Assembly (NCBI GenBank): GCA_021815405.1
Contig: JAKAGV010000001.1
Span: 434,001-498,000 of the forward strand
From: Bacteroidota bacterium
GTDB taxonomy: Bacteria; Bacteroidota; Ignavibacteria; Ignavibacteriales; Ignavibacteriaceae
Length of the DNA: 64,000 nt
Direction of reading: 5' to 3'
Part shown: positions 1 to 9,244 of the stretch, one piece after another
How the letters are laid out: every line of letters begins with the position of its first letter
How positions within the stretch are numbered: position 1 is the stretch's first letter
The notes under the pieces: model-generated
What the model saw: the letters and a program-made list of their open reading frames with translations, nothing else
What the model was told of the DNA's origin: nothing
The model's database searches: none
Program-made: the position numbers and the translations under genes

Positions 1-2
1 TT

Positions 3-371
3 GTTGGTCGAGTAGCTGCCGGTACACCAATTTTAGCGGAAGAAAATATCGAAGGCAGTGTCATTCTGGATTCATCTTTTATAAAAAGATCAGAAGATAG
101 CTTTGCACTTAAAGTGAAAGGCGACAGTATGATTAACGTTGGAATATATGAAGGCGATCTAGTTATTGTTTCCTCAAAGCGTGATATTCATAATAGTGAT
201 ACTGTTGTAGCAATGTTGAACGATGAAGCAACGGTTAAGACATATGAAAATAAAAATGGCAAAATTAAGCTTATACCGCAAAATGAAAAATATAAGCCGA
301 TTGAAATTGCCGGTACGGACGATTTCAAGCTGATTGGCAAAGTAATCGGCGTTGTAAGATGGTTAAACTAA
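3..371 (+). CDS. lexA: LexA repressor, C-terminal part (5' end outside window)
   Basis: The reading frame is already open at base 3 and encodes the LexA self-cleavage domain, so only the N-terminal winged helix-turn-helix is missing. The Ala-Gly cleavage site is visible in VAAGTP near the window edge. The nucleophile serine lies in KGDSM at about 114-128, and the general-base lysine in ATVKTY at about 229-246. The protein ends normally at VVRWLN. A GTG at 114 could look like a start, but coding clearly continues upstream of it. LexA represses SOS genes until RecA filaments trigger its autocleavage. Two small genes follow at 19 and 15 bp spacing and are probably cotranscribed. Confidence 0.93.
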   Translation, partial: VGRVAAGTPILAEENIEGSVILDSSFIKRSEDSFALKVKGDSMINVGIYEGDLVIVSSKRDIHNSDTVVAMLNDEATVKTYENKNGKIKLIPQNEKYKPIEIAGTDDFKLIGKVIGVVRWLN

Positions 372-390
372 AATACCGGAGATTAAAGAA

Positions 391-639
391 ATGAAAACAG
401 ATATTTTTACTTCAGCAATCTATAATCGAAATAAGGTTAGATTCTTATACGGATTAAATGAAATACTAATAGATCCTTATTATCTTTCTAGAGAAAAGGA
501 TGGCAGGAAAGTAATCTATGGCAGAGCATTTAATTCTAATGAAATTAAAAAATTTGAATACCAGAAAATAGCAAACATAAAAGTCATTAGAGAAAAGAAA
601 TTTTCTCCGATTATTCCAATATTGTCAAAAGCAGTTTGA
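391..639 (+). CDS. Small WYL-like protein of unknown function
   Basis: This is an 82-residue protein not recognised as a named family. Its pattern (VRFLYG, a Pro-Tyr-Tyr-Leu turn, a conserved-looking Arg-Ala-Phe strand, then KKFEYQKIANI) resembles a stand-alone WYL fold, an SH3-like barrel that binds nucleic acids or nucleotides in bacterial regulators. There is no helix-turn-helix, signal peptide or membrane segment. It starts 19 bp after lexA and stops 15 bp before the next gene, so all three are probably one transcript and may be SOS-linked. The WYL assignment rests on pattern only. Confidence 0.6.
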   Translation: MKTDIFTSAIYNRNKVRFLYGLNEILIDPYYLSREKDGRKVIYGRAFNSNEIKKFEYQKIANIKVIREKKFSPIIPILSKAV

Positions 640-654
640 AATAAGGAGTTAGCG

Positions 655-1086
655 ATGTTAGAGTTAGTTAAGCGAAGGACAGTTGACCTGCTAGTTGAGC
701 AGTTCTGGAAGCAAGGATATCTAACAATAAGAAGAAAGTACGGTACATATCTTCCAGAACCTTCCAAGATTGGTGAGTTTGAAGTTGATATAATAGCAAA
801 ATATAAAAAAAATTATGCGATTGGTATAACTTTGACAAATGAAGATTTTGATGATAAGAATTTGTTGGAAAAAATAAATTTTTTAGCAACACGACAAACA
901 AAGTTTTCAAATAAAAGGGTTCTTCTGTTTATCGGCACAACTTCAGATTTATTTAAGGGAGCTAAAGATGTTGTTGACAAGATATCCCCGGAAGGCAGAA
1001 AAAATATCCGGTTATTCCAGATTATGGAAAGACCGGTTTTAACAATGCGCAAGGACGCCGACAATAAAAAAGTACTTTTCTCGTAA
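655..1086 (+). CDS. Hypothetical protein, possible inactive PD-(D/E)XK nuclease fold
   Basis: This is a 143-residue soluble protein with no confident family. The order helix, GEFEVDIIAKYKKNYAIGITL-like strand pair, helix, then VLLFIG strand is reminiscent of restriction-endonuclease-like folds. An Asp sits in VDIIA at about residue 45, but the place of the usual E-x-K reads Gly-Ile-Thr, so catalysis by that motif looks unlikely. An ATG start at 655 follows a ggag-type ribosome site (aaggag, 642-647). It is the last gene of the lexA transcript, and a strong terminator follows at 1115. An alternative is a non-enzymatic DNA-binding or partner protein. Confidence 0.6.
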   Translation: MLELVKRRTVDLLVEQFWKQGYLTIRRKYGTYLPEPSKIGEFEVDIIAKYKKNYAIGITLTNEDFDDKNLLEKINFLATRQTKFSNKRVLLFIGTTSDLFKGAKDVVDKISPEGRKNIRLFQIMERPVLTMRKDADNKKVLFS

Positions 1087-1114
1087 CCTTCATTAACATC
1101 CAATTTCCTTTCTT

Positions 1115-1137
1115 AAAGCCGGGGATCCCGGCTTTTT
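1115..1137 (+). terminator. Rho-independent terminator of the lexA operon
   Basis: There is a perfect 9-bp stem (aaagccggg / cccggcttt) with a 3-nt gat loop, followed by a run of T residues and a further T-rich stretch. It sits 28 bp after the 143-residue gene. Confidence 0.9.
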
Positions 1138-1236
1138 GTCTTTCTTTTTTACCTTTTAAAATTTCATAGAAGTAAATATTTTCGCAATCATTAAAATTGA
1201 TAGTTAAGTAAATTGATATATTAAAAGGCTCTTACC

Positions 1237-1265
1237 TTGACATTAAACAGCCATAATCATAATTT
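1237..1265 (+). promoter_or_regulatory. Probable sigma70-type promoter for uppS and the envelope run
   Basis: TTGACA (1237-1242), a 17-nt spacer and TAATTT (1260-1265) lie just upstream of uppS and downstream of the lexA terminator. The -10 followed by T-rich sequence also fits the looser Bacteroidota pattern. Confidence 0.6.
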
Positions 1266-1291
1266 TACACGCTTTATCATAGAGGACTGAT

Positions 1292-2059
1292 TTGGGTAAA
1301 TCGCAATCGGTTTCCGATGCAAAACTTCAAGACGAGCTAAAAAATTCCGGTGCAATTCCTGCTCATATTGCAATTATTATGGACGGGAACGGCAGATGGG
1401 CGAGAAAGAGAGGGCTTCCTAGGGTTGCTGGTCATAAGCGAGGTGTTGATACAGTAAGAGAAATTACCGAAGCTTGTGCTGAAATAGGTGTAAATTATCT
1501 TACCTTATTTACTTTTTCAACCGAAAACTGGAGCAGACCTAAAGATGAAGTATCTACTTTAATGCGCCTTTTACTTAAAAGCATAAAGGAGCGCTGCAAT
1601 GAACTTATGGAGAATGATATCCGTCTAACCACAATTGGTAACGTCGGCTCTCTTCCAAAAGAAGTACAAAAAGAACTATTTGATGCTATGGAGCGGACGA
1701 AACAAAATAAGAAAATGGTTTTGAATTTAGCCCTAAGCTATAGCGGAAGATGGGAAATATTGGAAGCTATTAAAAGCATTGCGAACCAGGCTGTCGAAGG
1801 CAAATTAAATTTGAATGATATCAACGAAAAATTTATTTCTGAACATTTAACAACAAAGAATTTTCCAGACCCGGACCTTTTAATAAGAACAAGCGGTGAA
1901 TTTAGAGTGAGTAATTTTCTATTATGGCAGATTGCGTATACAGAATTCTACATTACCGATGTTTACTGGCCCGAGTTCAAACGAAAGCATTTGTATGAGG
2001 CAATTAAAAGCTATCAACAGAGAGAACGCCGGTTTGGTAAAGTTAGTGAACAACTATAA
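1292..2059 (+). CDS. uppS: Isoprenyl transferase (undecaprenyl diphosphate synthase)
   Basis: This cis-prenyltransferase condenses isopentenyl diphosphate onto farnesyl diphosphate to make the C55 lipid carrier for peptidoglycan and O-antigen. The catalytic motif IIMDGNGRWA contains Asp31. The second signature, FSTENW, and the C-terminal block DLLIRTSGE followed by SNFLLWQ and YTEFY are all present. At 255 residues the length is normal for the family. The start is TTG at 1292, chosen because agagga (1281-1286) is correctly spaced and no in-frame ATG precedes the catalytic motif. It lies 22 bp before bamA, and the cdsA and rseP genes often found between these two are absent. Confidence 0.95.
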   Translation: MGKSQSVSDAKLQDELKNSGAIPAHIAIIMDGNGRWARKRGLPRVAGHKRGVDTVREITEACAEIGVNYLTLFTFSTENWSRPKDEVSTLMRLLLKSIKERCNELMENDIRLTTIGNVGSLPKEVQKELFDAMERTKQNKKMVLNLALSYSGRWEILEAIKSIANQAVEGKLNLNDINEKFISEHLTTKNFPDPDLLIRTSGEFRVSNFLLWQIAYTEFYITDVYWPEFKRKHLYEAIKSYQQRERRFGKVSEQL

Positions 2060-2081
2060 AAGAACGACAAAGGCTTAACGA

Positions 2082-4586
2082 ATGTCTCAAACCTCCCAAA
2101 AGAAATTGTTTAAATATTTTATTCTAATTGTACTTTTTTCAATCCCATCATTATTCGCTCAAACAGCAGCACCGACATATAAGATTTTAGGTATTTCTGT
2201 TGAAGGCAATAAAACCGCCGATGCATCTACAATTATAGGCTATAGCGGATTGAAGGTCGGCGATGAGATTCAACTGTCTGGCGATCAAAACGTAATGAAT
2301 GCCATTAAACAGCTTTGGTCATTAAATCTATTTTCGGACATTAAAATTTTAGTCGATAAACAGGTAGCCAACGGTGTTTTTCTTCTTATCAAAGTAAAAG
2401 AGTATCCTCGATTTGAAAAAGTTGTAATTCAGGGAAATGATAAAGAAAGTACCAGTGATCTTGAAAAGAAAATCGATCTTGAACGCGGACAAATATTAAA
2501 GCCGCAAGATGAAGTTAGGATCAAAGAAGAATTTCAAAAAATGTATGAAAAAGATGGCTACCTGAATGCTCAGATCAAGATGGAGGATTTTGTTTATTTT
2601 ACAGCCGATACTACTGAGAAGGAGATAGATGTTGTCTGGAGAAATTCAAAGGATTTTTCTGATCAATATACCACTAAATATGATCTTGGAGATAATACTT
2701 ATTTCAATCTTATAGATAAGATTAAAGACAGAGTACTTTTGATGATCCGGATAAAGGAAAATCAAAAAGTTGTTGTACGAAAAATTGAATTTGTCGGCAA
2801 TAAAGCGTTTACAGATAGCAAGCTAAAAAGTCAGATGGATAATACCGAAGAGGCAGTGTGGTGGAAATTCTGGAGCAGTGCCGAGTTTGATCCTAAAAAA
2901 TTTGATGACGATAAAAAATCAATAGTGAAGTTTTACCGGGAACACGGCTATCGTGATGCGCAAATCCTTTCGGATTCTCTGATTTATTCTAATGATAAAA
3001 AAGATTTAACAATCCTAATTGATGTTTATGAAGGACCTCAATATTTTGTTAGAAACATTACATGGGAAGGCAATACGGTTTTCCCTACAAAAATTTTGAA
3101 TGAACACCTGGATTTTAAAAAAGGCGATGTCTACAATTACGAAAAGTTCGAACAAAATCTTCATGGAAATAAAGAACAGACGGATGTCTCGTCACTTTAT
3201 TTAAATGACGGATATTTGATGTTTAACTTAGCTACTACAGAAACAAAGGTTGGCGCTGATTCAATGGACATAAATATTCGTGTAGATGAAAAGAATCAGT
3301 TTAGAGTAGGCGAAGTGTCAATTGCAGGTAATGATAAGACAAAAGATAAAGTTATCCGACGCGAACTTTTTACAGTTCCTGGAGATTATTTCAACCGCGG
3401 CTTGCTTCTACGAAGTGTTCAGCAGCTTGCAAACTTAAAATATTTCAATGTAGAAAAACTTTATGGACCGGATGGTATAACAACTAATCTGAAAAATGAC
3501 AGCACGGTTAATGTCGGATTCAATGTTGAAGAAAAATCAAGTGATTACTTAAATGCATCAGTCGGTTACAGCGGAAGCTTTGGATTTAGCGGTGCAATTG
3601 GTGTTACTCTTACTAACTTTGCACTCGACCATCCTTTTACGTTAGGCGGTGGTCAAATTCTAAGCTTCAACTGGCAGTTTGGCGTTAGTAATATTTATAG
3701 AACTTTTTCACTTGGATTTACCGAGCCTTGGTTGTTTGATACTCCTACACTTGTCGGCTTTGATTTATTTGATACACGTCAGCAATACTACTATGATATG
3801 AGTCAGCGAGGCGCTAGTGTGAGAGTCGGAAGAAGATTAAAATGGCCAGATGATTATTTCTATGTACAGGGAATGTTCCGCTACCAATACAATAATATTT
3901 TATACGGAGCCGGCGATTATGTCCAGGGCGTTACTCATCAATACACGATTGGTGCAACAATAAGCAGAAAGGATATTGACAATCCGATATTTCCATCTAT
4001 CGGTTCCAATGTTCAGCTTGATGCGCAATTGTCCGGCGGTCCATTCTTACCGGGTGATCTAAATTATTATAAGATTGAGTTTTCAAATGAATGGTATAAC
4101 AGGCTGTTCAACACAAGTAAAATTACTTTGTACACTATGATTCATTACGGATATATTCATGAACTTGATCAATTTTCTAAAGATCATATAAATCCGTTTG
4201 AGCGATATTTTATGGGCGGTAACGGATTAGTCATTGCAACCGAACCATTAAGAGGCTATGATGACAGATCGATTGGACCGACAATAAACGGCAATGTAGT
4301 CGGCGGCGATGTAATGATGAGATATACAGTAGAATTAAGATTTGCAGTTACACTTGAACCGGTTCCGTTATATTTACTAGCGTTCGCTGAAGCTGGAAAT
4401 GTCTGGTTAGATCTTCAACATACAGATCCATTTGATTTAAGAAGATCTGCAGGCGTTGGCGCTAGGATAATGATTAACCCGATAGGATTAATCGGCTTCG
4501 ACTTAGGATACGGTTTCGATCGGAGGCTGGTAAACGGACAAGCCCCGGCTTGGCTGTTCCATTTTCAATTTGGAAAAGGATTTTAG
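2082..4586 (+). CDS. bamA: BamA, outer-membrane protein assembly factor
   Basis: BamA is the Omp85-family core of the BAM complex, which folds and inserts beta-barrels into the outer membrane. A signal peptide (residues about 10-28, ending at FAQ) is followed by repeated POTRA domains over roughly residues 30-470, visible as recurrent V-x-G-N-x-x-x-x-x-x-I/L units. A 16-strand surface-antigen barrel runs to the terminal phenylalanine. The conserved LRGYD motif of barrel loop L6 is present near residue 725. The length of 834 residues is normal. The downstream pair of Skp-like chaperones fits a shared role in delivering barrels to BAM. Confidence 0.95.
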   Translation: MSQTSQKKLFKYFILIVLFSIPSLFAQTAAPTYKILGISVEGNKTADASTIIGYSGLKVGDEIQLSGDQNVMNAIKQLWSLNLFSDIKILVDKQVANGVFLLIKVKEYPRFEKVVIQGNDKESTSDLEKKIDLERGQILKPQDEVRIKEEFQKMYEKDGYLNAQIKMEDFVYFTADTTEKEIDVVWRNSKDFSDQYTTKYDLGDNTYFNLIDKIKDRVLLMIRIKENQKVVVRKIEFVGNKAFTDSKLKSQMDNTEEAVWWKFWSSAEFDPKKFDDDKKSIVKFYREHGYRDAQILSDSLIYSNDKKDLTILIDVYEGPQYFVRNITWEGNTVFPTKILNEHLDFKKGDVYNYEKFEQNLHGNKEQTDVSSLYLNDGYLMFNLATTETKVGADSMDINIRVDEKNQFRVGEVSIAGNDKTKDKVIRRELFTVPGDYFNRGLLLRSVQQLANLKYFNVEKLYGPDGITTNLKNDSTVNVGFNVEEKSSDYLNASVGYSGSFGFSGAIGVTLTNFALDHPFTLGGGQILSFNWQFGVSNIYRTFSLGFTEPWLFDTPTLVGFDLFDTRQQYYYDMSQRGASVRVGRRLKWPDDYFYVQGMFRYQYNNILYGAGDYVQGVTHQYTIGATISRKDIDNPIFPSIGSNVQLDAQLSGGPFLPGDLNYYKIEFSNEWYNRLFNTSKITLYTMIHYGYIHELDQFSKDHINPFERYFMGGNGLVIATEPLRGYDDRSIGPTINGNVVGGDVMMRYTVELRFAVTLEPVPLYLLAFAEAGNVWLDLQHTDPFDLRRSAGVGARIMINPIGLIGFDLGYGFDRRLVNGQAPAWLFHFQFGKGF

Positions 4587-4674
4587 GTTAAACAATTTCA
4601 TCCCTAATTCGTCAAAATAGGAATTAATTGTAAAACTAAAAATTTATAAGTATTAACAATTAGAGGTAAAACGA

Positions 4675-5202
4675 GTGAAAAAAAATCTTTTATTTGTAGT
4701 CGCAGTTTTTTTATTTACAGTTGCTATTAAAGCTCAGACTCAGAAAATTGGGTACGTTGATTCGCAGGTAATTTTAGCTCAATTACCTGCAGCTATAAAG
4801 GCTCAAAGTGATCTTGATGCGCTGACAAACCAATGGTCAGCACACCTTGATTCTATGCGTACAAAATACCAGCAGAATCTGGCAAATTACCAGCAGCAAT
4901 CAACTACAATGACTGAGAAAGCTAAAGTGGCTGAACAGAAAAAACTTGTAAATGAAGAAAATGAAATTTTAAATTATAATAAAGAAAAATTTGCTCAGGG
5001 TACAGGTGAGATTTACAAGAAACAGGATGAAATTTTCGGTCCGGTGAAATCAAAAATTTATAAAGCTATTGATGAGGTAGCAAAAAGAGAAGGTATGAAG
5101 TTTGTTTTTGATAAAGCTGGCGATGTTGTCCTGCTTTATGCCGACCCGCAGTACGATATTACTTATAAAGTTTTAGATTACTTGAAGACAGGCGGTAATT
5201 AG
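4675..5202 (+). CDS. OmpH/Skp-family periplasmic chaperone, copy 1
   Basis: This is a 175-residue secreted protein with a signal peptide ending near KAQTQ, then the family start KIGYVDSQVIL, then a long charged coiled-coil arm (about residues 45-130) and a closing FVFDKAGDVVLLYA segment. Skp trimers hold unfolded outer-membrane proteins between Sec and BAM. The start is GTG at 4675 with tagagg upstream. It lies between bamA and a second copy. The two share the KIGYVDSQ opening, KQ-rich arm and YDIT ending, so they are a tandem duplication. Confidence 0.9.
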   Translation: MKKNLLFVVAVFLFTVAIKAQTQKIGYVDSQVILAQLPAAIKAQSDLDALTNQWSAHLDSMRTKYQQNLANYQQQSTTMTEKAKVAEQKKLVNEENEILNYNKEKFAQGTGEIYKKQDEIFGPVKSKIYKAIDEVAKREGMKFVFDKAGDVVLLYADPQYDITYKVLDYLKTGGN

Positions 5203-5357
5203 ATTTGCCGTCATTCAGAAAGAAGATAGTTAATTCTAAATTATTTATCTTGAGAAGAGTAATTCAAAAATTAGCCGATAACATTGAGAGGGATATAAAT
5301 TATATTGATACGATTTGAAAAATTTTTATCAACATCAAATCAAGTATAGGAACTGAG

Positions 5358-5879
5358 ATGAAAAAGATAATTTTGTCCCTCATTATTTCAGTATTTGTCT
5401 TTACTGGTCTTTCATTTTGCCAGCTTAAGATTGGTTATGTAGATTCGCAGGCTATTTTAAGCAAATTACCGGATGCTCAGGATGCTCGGCAGAAATTGGA
5501 TGGATTAATTCGCGATTGGAAAACTGAACTCCAAAAAATGGAAAATGAGAAAGTAGCAAAAGAACAGGATTATGACCGCCGTAAACTTATTATGACAGAG
5601 CAGACAAGAAACGAATTAGAAGGCGAAATAAAAAAACTTGACCAGCAAATAACAGAGTACCGCGATAAAAAATTTGGGACTAACGGCGAGCTTTTCCAAA
5701 AGCAGGAAGAACTAATGAAACCGGTTCAGAATAAAGTTTTTAATGCTATTCAGGATGTAGCAAAGGAAGAGGACCTTGACTTTGTACTTGACAGGAGCGG
5801 TCAGCTTTCTATTTTGTATGCAAAAGACAAATATGATATCACTCCTCAAGTAATGGATAAACTTAAACTTCAACAATAA
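5358..5879 (+). CDS. OmpH/Skp-family periplasmic chaperone, copy 2
   Basis: This is a 173-residue paralogue of the preceding gene. It has a signal peptide (about residues 1-22), the KIGYVDSQAIL opening, a charged coiled-coil middle and the ending FVLDRSGQLSILYA. The start is ATG at 5358 with aggaact upstream. It is separated by 155 bp from copy 1, in which I see no gene, and lies only 7 bp from lpxD. That agrees with the common bamA-skp-lpxD order. The two copies have diverged noticeably in the arm, so client preference may differ. Confidence 0.9.
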   Translation: MKKIILSLIISVFVFTGLSFCQLKIGYVDSQAILSKLPDAQDARQKLDGLIRDWKTELQKMENEKVAKEQDYDRRKLIMTEQTRNELEGEIKKLDQQITEYRDKKFGTNGELFQKQEELMKPVQNKVFNAIQDVAKEEDLDFVLDRSGQLSILYAKDKYDITPQVMDKLKLQQ

Positions 5880-5886
5880 AAAATTA

Positions 5887-6942
5887 ATGAGAATTAGTCT
5901 GGCTGAAGTAGCCGATTTAATCGGCGGAAAAATTACTGGTGACAGTCAAACCGGAATAATTGGTCTTGCAAAAATAGAAGAAGCAAAGAGCGGGGATTTG
6001 ACATTTCTTTATATGCCGGCTTATGAAAAATATTTTCAGACAACAAAAGCCTCAGCTATCCTTGTCAAACCGGGATTTAAAAAAACAAGGACTGATATCG
6101 CTTACATAGAAGTTAACGATCCTAATAAAGCATTCTCGAAAATCATTATAAAATTTTTTACACCGGAATTTTCTTTATCCGGTATTGATGCTACAGCTTT
6201 TATTCATCCATCTTCATCTATTGGAAATAATGTTGCACTTGGAAGGAATGTTGTTATCTCATCCGGCTGCAAGATTGGCGACAACGTAAAAATTTTTCAC
6301 AACACCGTTCTTCTTGAAGATGTTGAAATCGGTAACGATACAATTTTATTTCAGAATGTCAGCATCAGAGAAAAATGTAAGATCGGGAAACGGGTTATTA
6401 TTCATCCCGGTACGGTTGTCGGTTCTGACGGCTTTGGATATTTTCCCGATGAAAATGGAATGTACAAAAAGATTCCGCAGATTGGAATTGTAATTCTTGA
6501 AGACGATGTAGAACTTGGCTCAAACGTTTCTGTGGACCGTGCAGCACTGGGTGCAACCATAATTAAACGAGGAACTAAGATTGATAATCTAGTTCAAATT
6601 GGACACAATGTTGTAATTGGAGAGGATACTGTAATATCAGCTCAGAGCGGAGTTTCCGGAAGTACCAAAGTCGGTGCTCATTGCATGCTTGGTGGACAAG
6701 CCGGATTAACCGGGCATATCGAAATTGGAGATAACGTTTCTATTGGTGCTCAATCGGGTGTCTCTAAATCAATAACTAAACCGGGAATTTATTTCGGCTA
6801 CCCTGCAAGAGAGTTAAAGACAACTTTAAAATTAGAAGCTCACTTAAATAACCTTCCGGAATATCTTGAAAAGATCAAACAGCTTGAGAATCAAATTCAA
6901 AACCTGTCTGCCGAAATTAAAAAGCTTTCGGATAAATCTTAA
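5887..6942 (+). CDS. lpxD: UDP-3-O-acylglucosamine N-acyltransferase LpxD
   Basis: LpxD adds the N-linked hydroxyacyl chain to UDP-3-O-acylglucosamine in lipid A synthesis. An N-terminal uridine-binding domain (about residues 1-100) precedes a left-handed parallel beta-helix with many hexapeptide repeats of I-G-x-x-x-x type. The catalytic histidine lies in QIGHNVVIG near residue 240. The C-terminal helix (residues 320-350) is a charged coiled segment typical of the trimer. At 351 residues the length is usual. It is tightly linked to the skp gene upstream and belongs with lpxC-fabZ and lpxA downstream. No lpxB is in the window. Confidence 0.95.
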   Translation: MRISLAEVADLIGGKITGDSQTGIIGLAKIEEAKSGDLTFLYMPAYEKYFQTTKASAILVKPGFKKTRTDIAYIEVNDPNKAFSKIIIKFFTPEFSLSGIDATAFIHPSSSIGNNVALGRNVVISSGCKIGDNVKIFHNTVLLEDVEIGNDTILFQNVSIREKCKIGKRVIIHPGTVVGSDGFGYFPDENGMYKKIPQIGIVILEDDVELGSNVSVDRAALGATIIKRGTKIDNLVQIGHNVVIGEDTVISAQSGVSGSTKVGAHCMLGGQAGLTGHIEIGDNVSIGAQSGVSKSITKPGIYFGYPARELKTTLKLEAHLNNLPEYLEKIKQLENQIQNLSAEIKKLSDKS

Positions 6943-7043
6943 GCGTGTAGTCACCTGCAATTGTATTTCAAAACTCATCTTGCTATTTTGGCAACCGAAT
7001 TCCATGTATTTAATTTAAATGTGAAACTAAGCGGATATTATAA

Positions 7044-8462
7044 ATGTTAGAACTTCAAAGAACGATTGAGAAGCCGGTATCTCTTTCAGGAATAGGATTG
7101 CATACGGGAACTTCATGTACTATGACTTTTAAACCGGCACCGGAAAATTACGGGATAAGATTTGTTAGAGTTGACCTCGGCGGCAACCCTGAAATTCCGG
7201 CAAATGCGGATAATGTTGTAGACGTTTCCCGCGGAACAACTTTAGGTATTGGAGAAGCAAAAGTCCACACTGTAGAGCATGTTCTTGCTGCTATAGTTGG
7301 GCTTCAGATTGATAATTTAATAATTGAAATGAATGGTATAGAGCCGCCGGTTGGAGATGGTAGTTCTATGCCTTATGTTGAAAAACTTCTTGATGCTGGT
7401 TTTGTTCAGCAAGAGGCTCCGAAAGATTATTTAATAATTGATGAAACAGTTATGTACCATAACGAGGAAAAGCAGATTGATATTGTAGCTCTTCCTCTGG
7501 ACGGCTACCGCGCAACAGTTATGGTTGATTATCAGAATCCTGCACTTGGCAGCCAGCATTCCGGTTTGTTCGATCTTGAAAAAGAATTTGTAACAGAGTT
7601 TGCGCCTGCAAGAACTTTCTGCTTCCTTAGCGAAGTTGAACTGCTTGCCAATAACGGCTTGATTAAAGGCGGCGATATTGATAACGCTGTTGTAATAGTA
7701 GATATGAATTCAAACGAAGAAGAACTTGAGACACTTAGGAAAAAGATAGGTATCAAAGATAAAGTAGTTATTGGGCAAAACGGAATACTTAATAATAAAG
7801 AACTAAGATTTAGAAATGAACCTGCAAGGCATAAGCTTCTTGATCTTCTCGGCGATCTTGCCCTTATTGGCGCACCGATTAAAGCTCAAATACTTGCTGC
7901 GCGTCCGGGGCATAAAGTTAATGTAGAGTTTGCAAAACAGATTAGAAAATTATATCAGCAAAAAAAGCTGGTTAAAAAGTTCCAGTTTGTAAAGAAGGAG
8001 GGAGTTGTCTTCGATACTAATGCCATCGAAAGAATTCTTCCTCACCGTTATCCTTTCCTACTTGTTGATAAGATAATTCATCTTGAGCTTGATAAGAAAG
8101 TAATCGGAGTTAAATCGGTAACTGTTAATGAGCCGTTCTTCCAGGGTCATTTTCCCGGTCAGCCGATAATGCCAGGAGTATTAATAATTGAATCAATGGC
8201 TCAAACAGGAGGAATTCTTCTGCTGAATTCATTTCCAAATCCGGAAGAGAAGCTTGTTTTGTTTATGCAAATAAACAACGCAAAGTTTAGAAAGCCAGTT
8301 TATCCGGGTGACCAGCTCTTCCTGGAAGTTGATATGACAAATAAAAAAAGCAAGGTCGTAATGATGTCTGGTAAAGCCTACGTGAATGAAACACTAGTTG
8401 CTGAAGCTGAATTCATGGCGGCTATTGTAGATAGAGAACAAAACAACGGGGATAAGAAATAA
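7044..8462 (+). CDS. lpxC: Bifunctional LpxC-FabZ fusion
   Basis: Two enzymes are fused in one 472-residue chain. Residues about 1-310 are LpxC, the zinc deacetylase that commits UDP-3-O-acyl-GlcNAc to lipid A: the zinc ligands are seen in VEHVLAA and RHKLLDLLGD. Residues about 325-470 are FabZ, the (3R)-hydroxyacyl-ACP dehydratase: the active-site His is in LPHRYPFLLVDK and the Glu in MPGVLIIESMAQ. This fusion is standard in Bacteroidota and couples hydroxyacyl-ACP supply to lipid A output. The joint is intact with no frameshift. It lies 5 bp before lpxA. Confidence 0.96.
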   Translation: MLELQRTIEKPVSLSGIGLHTGTSCTMTFKPAPENYGIRFVRVDLGGNPEIPANADNVVDVSRGTTLGIGEAKVHTVEHVLAAIVGLQIDNLIIEMNGIEPPVGDGSSMPYVEKLLDAGFVQQEAPKDYLIIDETVMYHNEEKQIDIVALPLDGYRATVMVDYQNPALGSQHSGLFDLEKEFVTEFAPARTFCFLSEVELLANNGLIKGGDIDNAVVIVDMNSNEEELETLRKKIGIKDKVVIGQNGILNNKELRFRNEPARHKLLDLLGDLALIGAPIKAQILAARPGHKVNVEFAKQIRKLYQQKKLVKKFQFVKKEGVVFDTNAIERILPHRYPFLLVDKIIHLELDKKVIGVKSVTVNEPFFQGHFPGQPIMPGVLIIESMAQTGGILLLNSFPNPEEKLVLFMQINNAKFRKPVYPGDQLFLEVDMTNKKSKVVMMSGKAYVNETLVAEAEFMAAIVDREQNNGDKK

Positions 8463-8467
8463 AATAA

Positions 8468-9244
8468 ATGAATACTATTCATCCGACTGCTCTTGTAAGC
8501 AGCAAAGCAAAACTCGGCGACAACAACGTAATTCTTCCTTACACAATTATTGAAGATGATGTTGAAATCGGAAACGACTGCATTATCGGTCCGCATGCAG
8601 TATTATATAACGGCGCAAGAATCGGAAACAGAGTTAAGATTTATCAATCGGCTTCTGTTGCACACATTCCTCAGGATTTAAAATTCGGTCATGAAAAATC
8701 TTTATTTATAATTGACGACGACACAGTAATTCACGAGTTTGTAACGCTTCACCGCGGTACAAAAGATACAGGTTTTTCCAAAATAGGAAAGAACTGTCTG
8801 TTGATGGCTTATGCCCATGTTGCGCATGACAGCGTAATTGGAGATAATTGCATCCTTGCAAATGGTGTTCAGATTGCCGGACATGTTACAATTGAAGATT
8901 ACGTAATTATCGGCGGATTAACTCCTGTGCATCAGTTTTGTATCGTTGGGCAACACAGCATGCTTGGCGGCGGCTTCAGAGCTGTGCAGGATGTACCTCC
9001 ATATATTCTCGCTGCAAACGAACCGCTGAGATTTGAGGGATTAAATATCATCGGACTTCGCAGGCGCGGTTTTGCAAATGAAGATATTTACGCTTTGAAA
9101 AAAGCATATAATTATATTTATAGCAAATCATTGAACGTAAGTCAGGCGAAAGAAATAATCCAGCGCGAGTTAGGCGATAACAAATGCGTAAAGAACGTTC
9201 TTGAATTTTTATCTAAGAGCAAGCGGGGTTTAGTTGGTAAATGA
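8468..9244 (+). CDS. lpxA: UDP-N-acetylglucosamine acyltransferase LpxA
   Basis: LpxA transfers the first hydroxyacyl chain from ACP to UDP-GlcNAc. This 258-residue protein opens with IHPTALV and runs as a hexapeptide-repeat beta-helix, with the catalytic His in AYAHVAHDSVIGDN at about residue 120. A helical C-terminal domain holds FEGLNIIGLRRRGF, the usual trimer-stabilising region. It follows lpxC-fabZ closely and overlaps the next gene by 4 bp (ATGA at 9241), which suggests translational coupling to the lipoyl-pathway enzyme. Confidence 0.96.
   Translation: MNTIHPTALVSSKAKLGDNNVILPYTIIEDDVEIGNDCIIGPHAVLYNGARIGNRVKIYQSASVAHIPQDLKFGHEKSLFIIDDDTVIHEFVTLHRGTKDTGFSKIGKNCLLMAYAHVAHDSVIGDNCILANGVQIAGHVTIEDYVIIGGLTPVHQFCIVGQHSMLGGGFRAVQDVPPYILAANEPLRFEGLNIIGLRRRGFANEDIYALKKAYNYIYSKSLNVSQAKEIIQRELGDNKCVKNVLEFLSKSKRGLVGK

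Noticed and set aside
7044-8462. Possible annotation error joining lpxC and fabZ
   Set aside because: The frame is continuous with intact active sites in both parts, and this fusion is well known in Bacteroidota.
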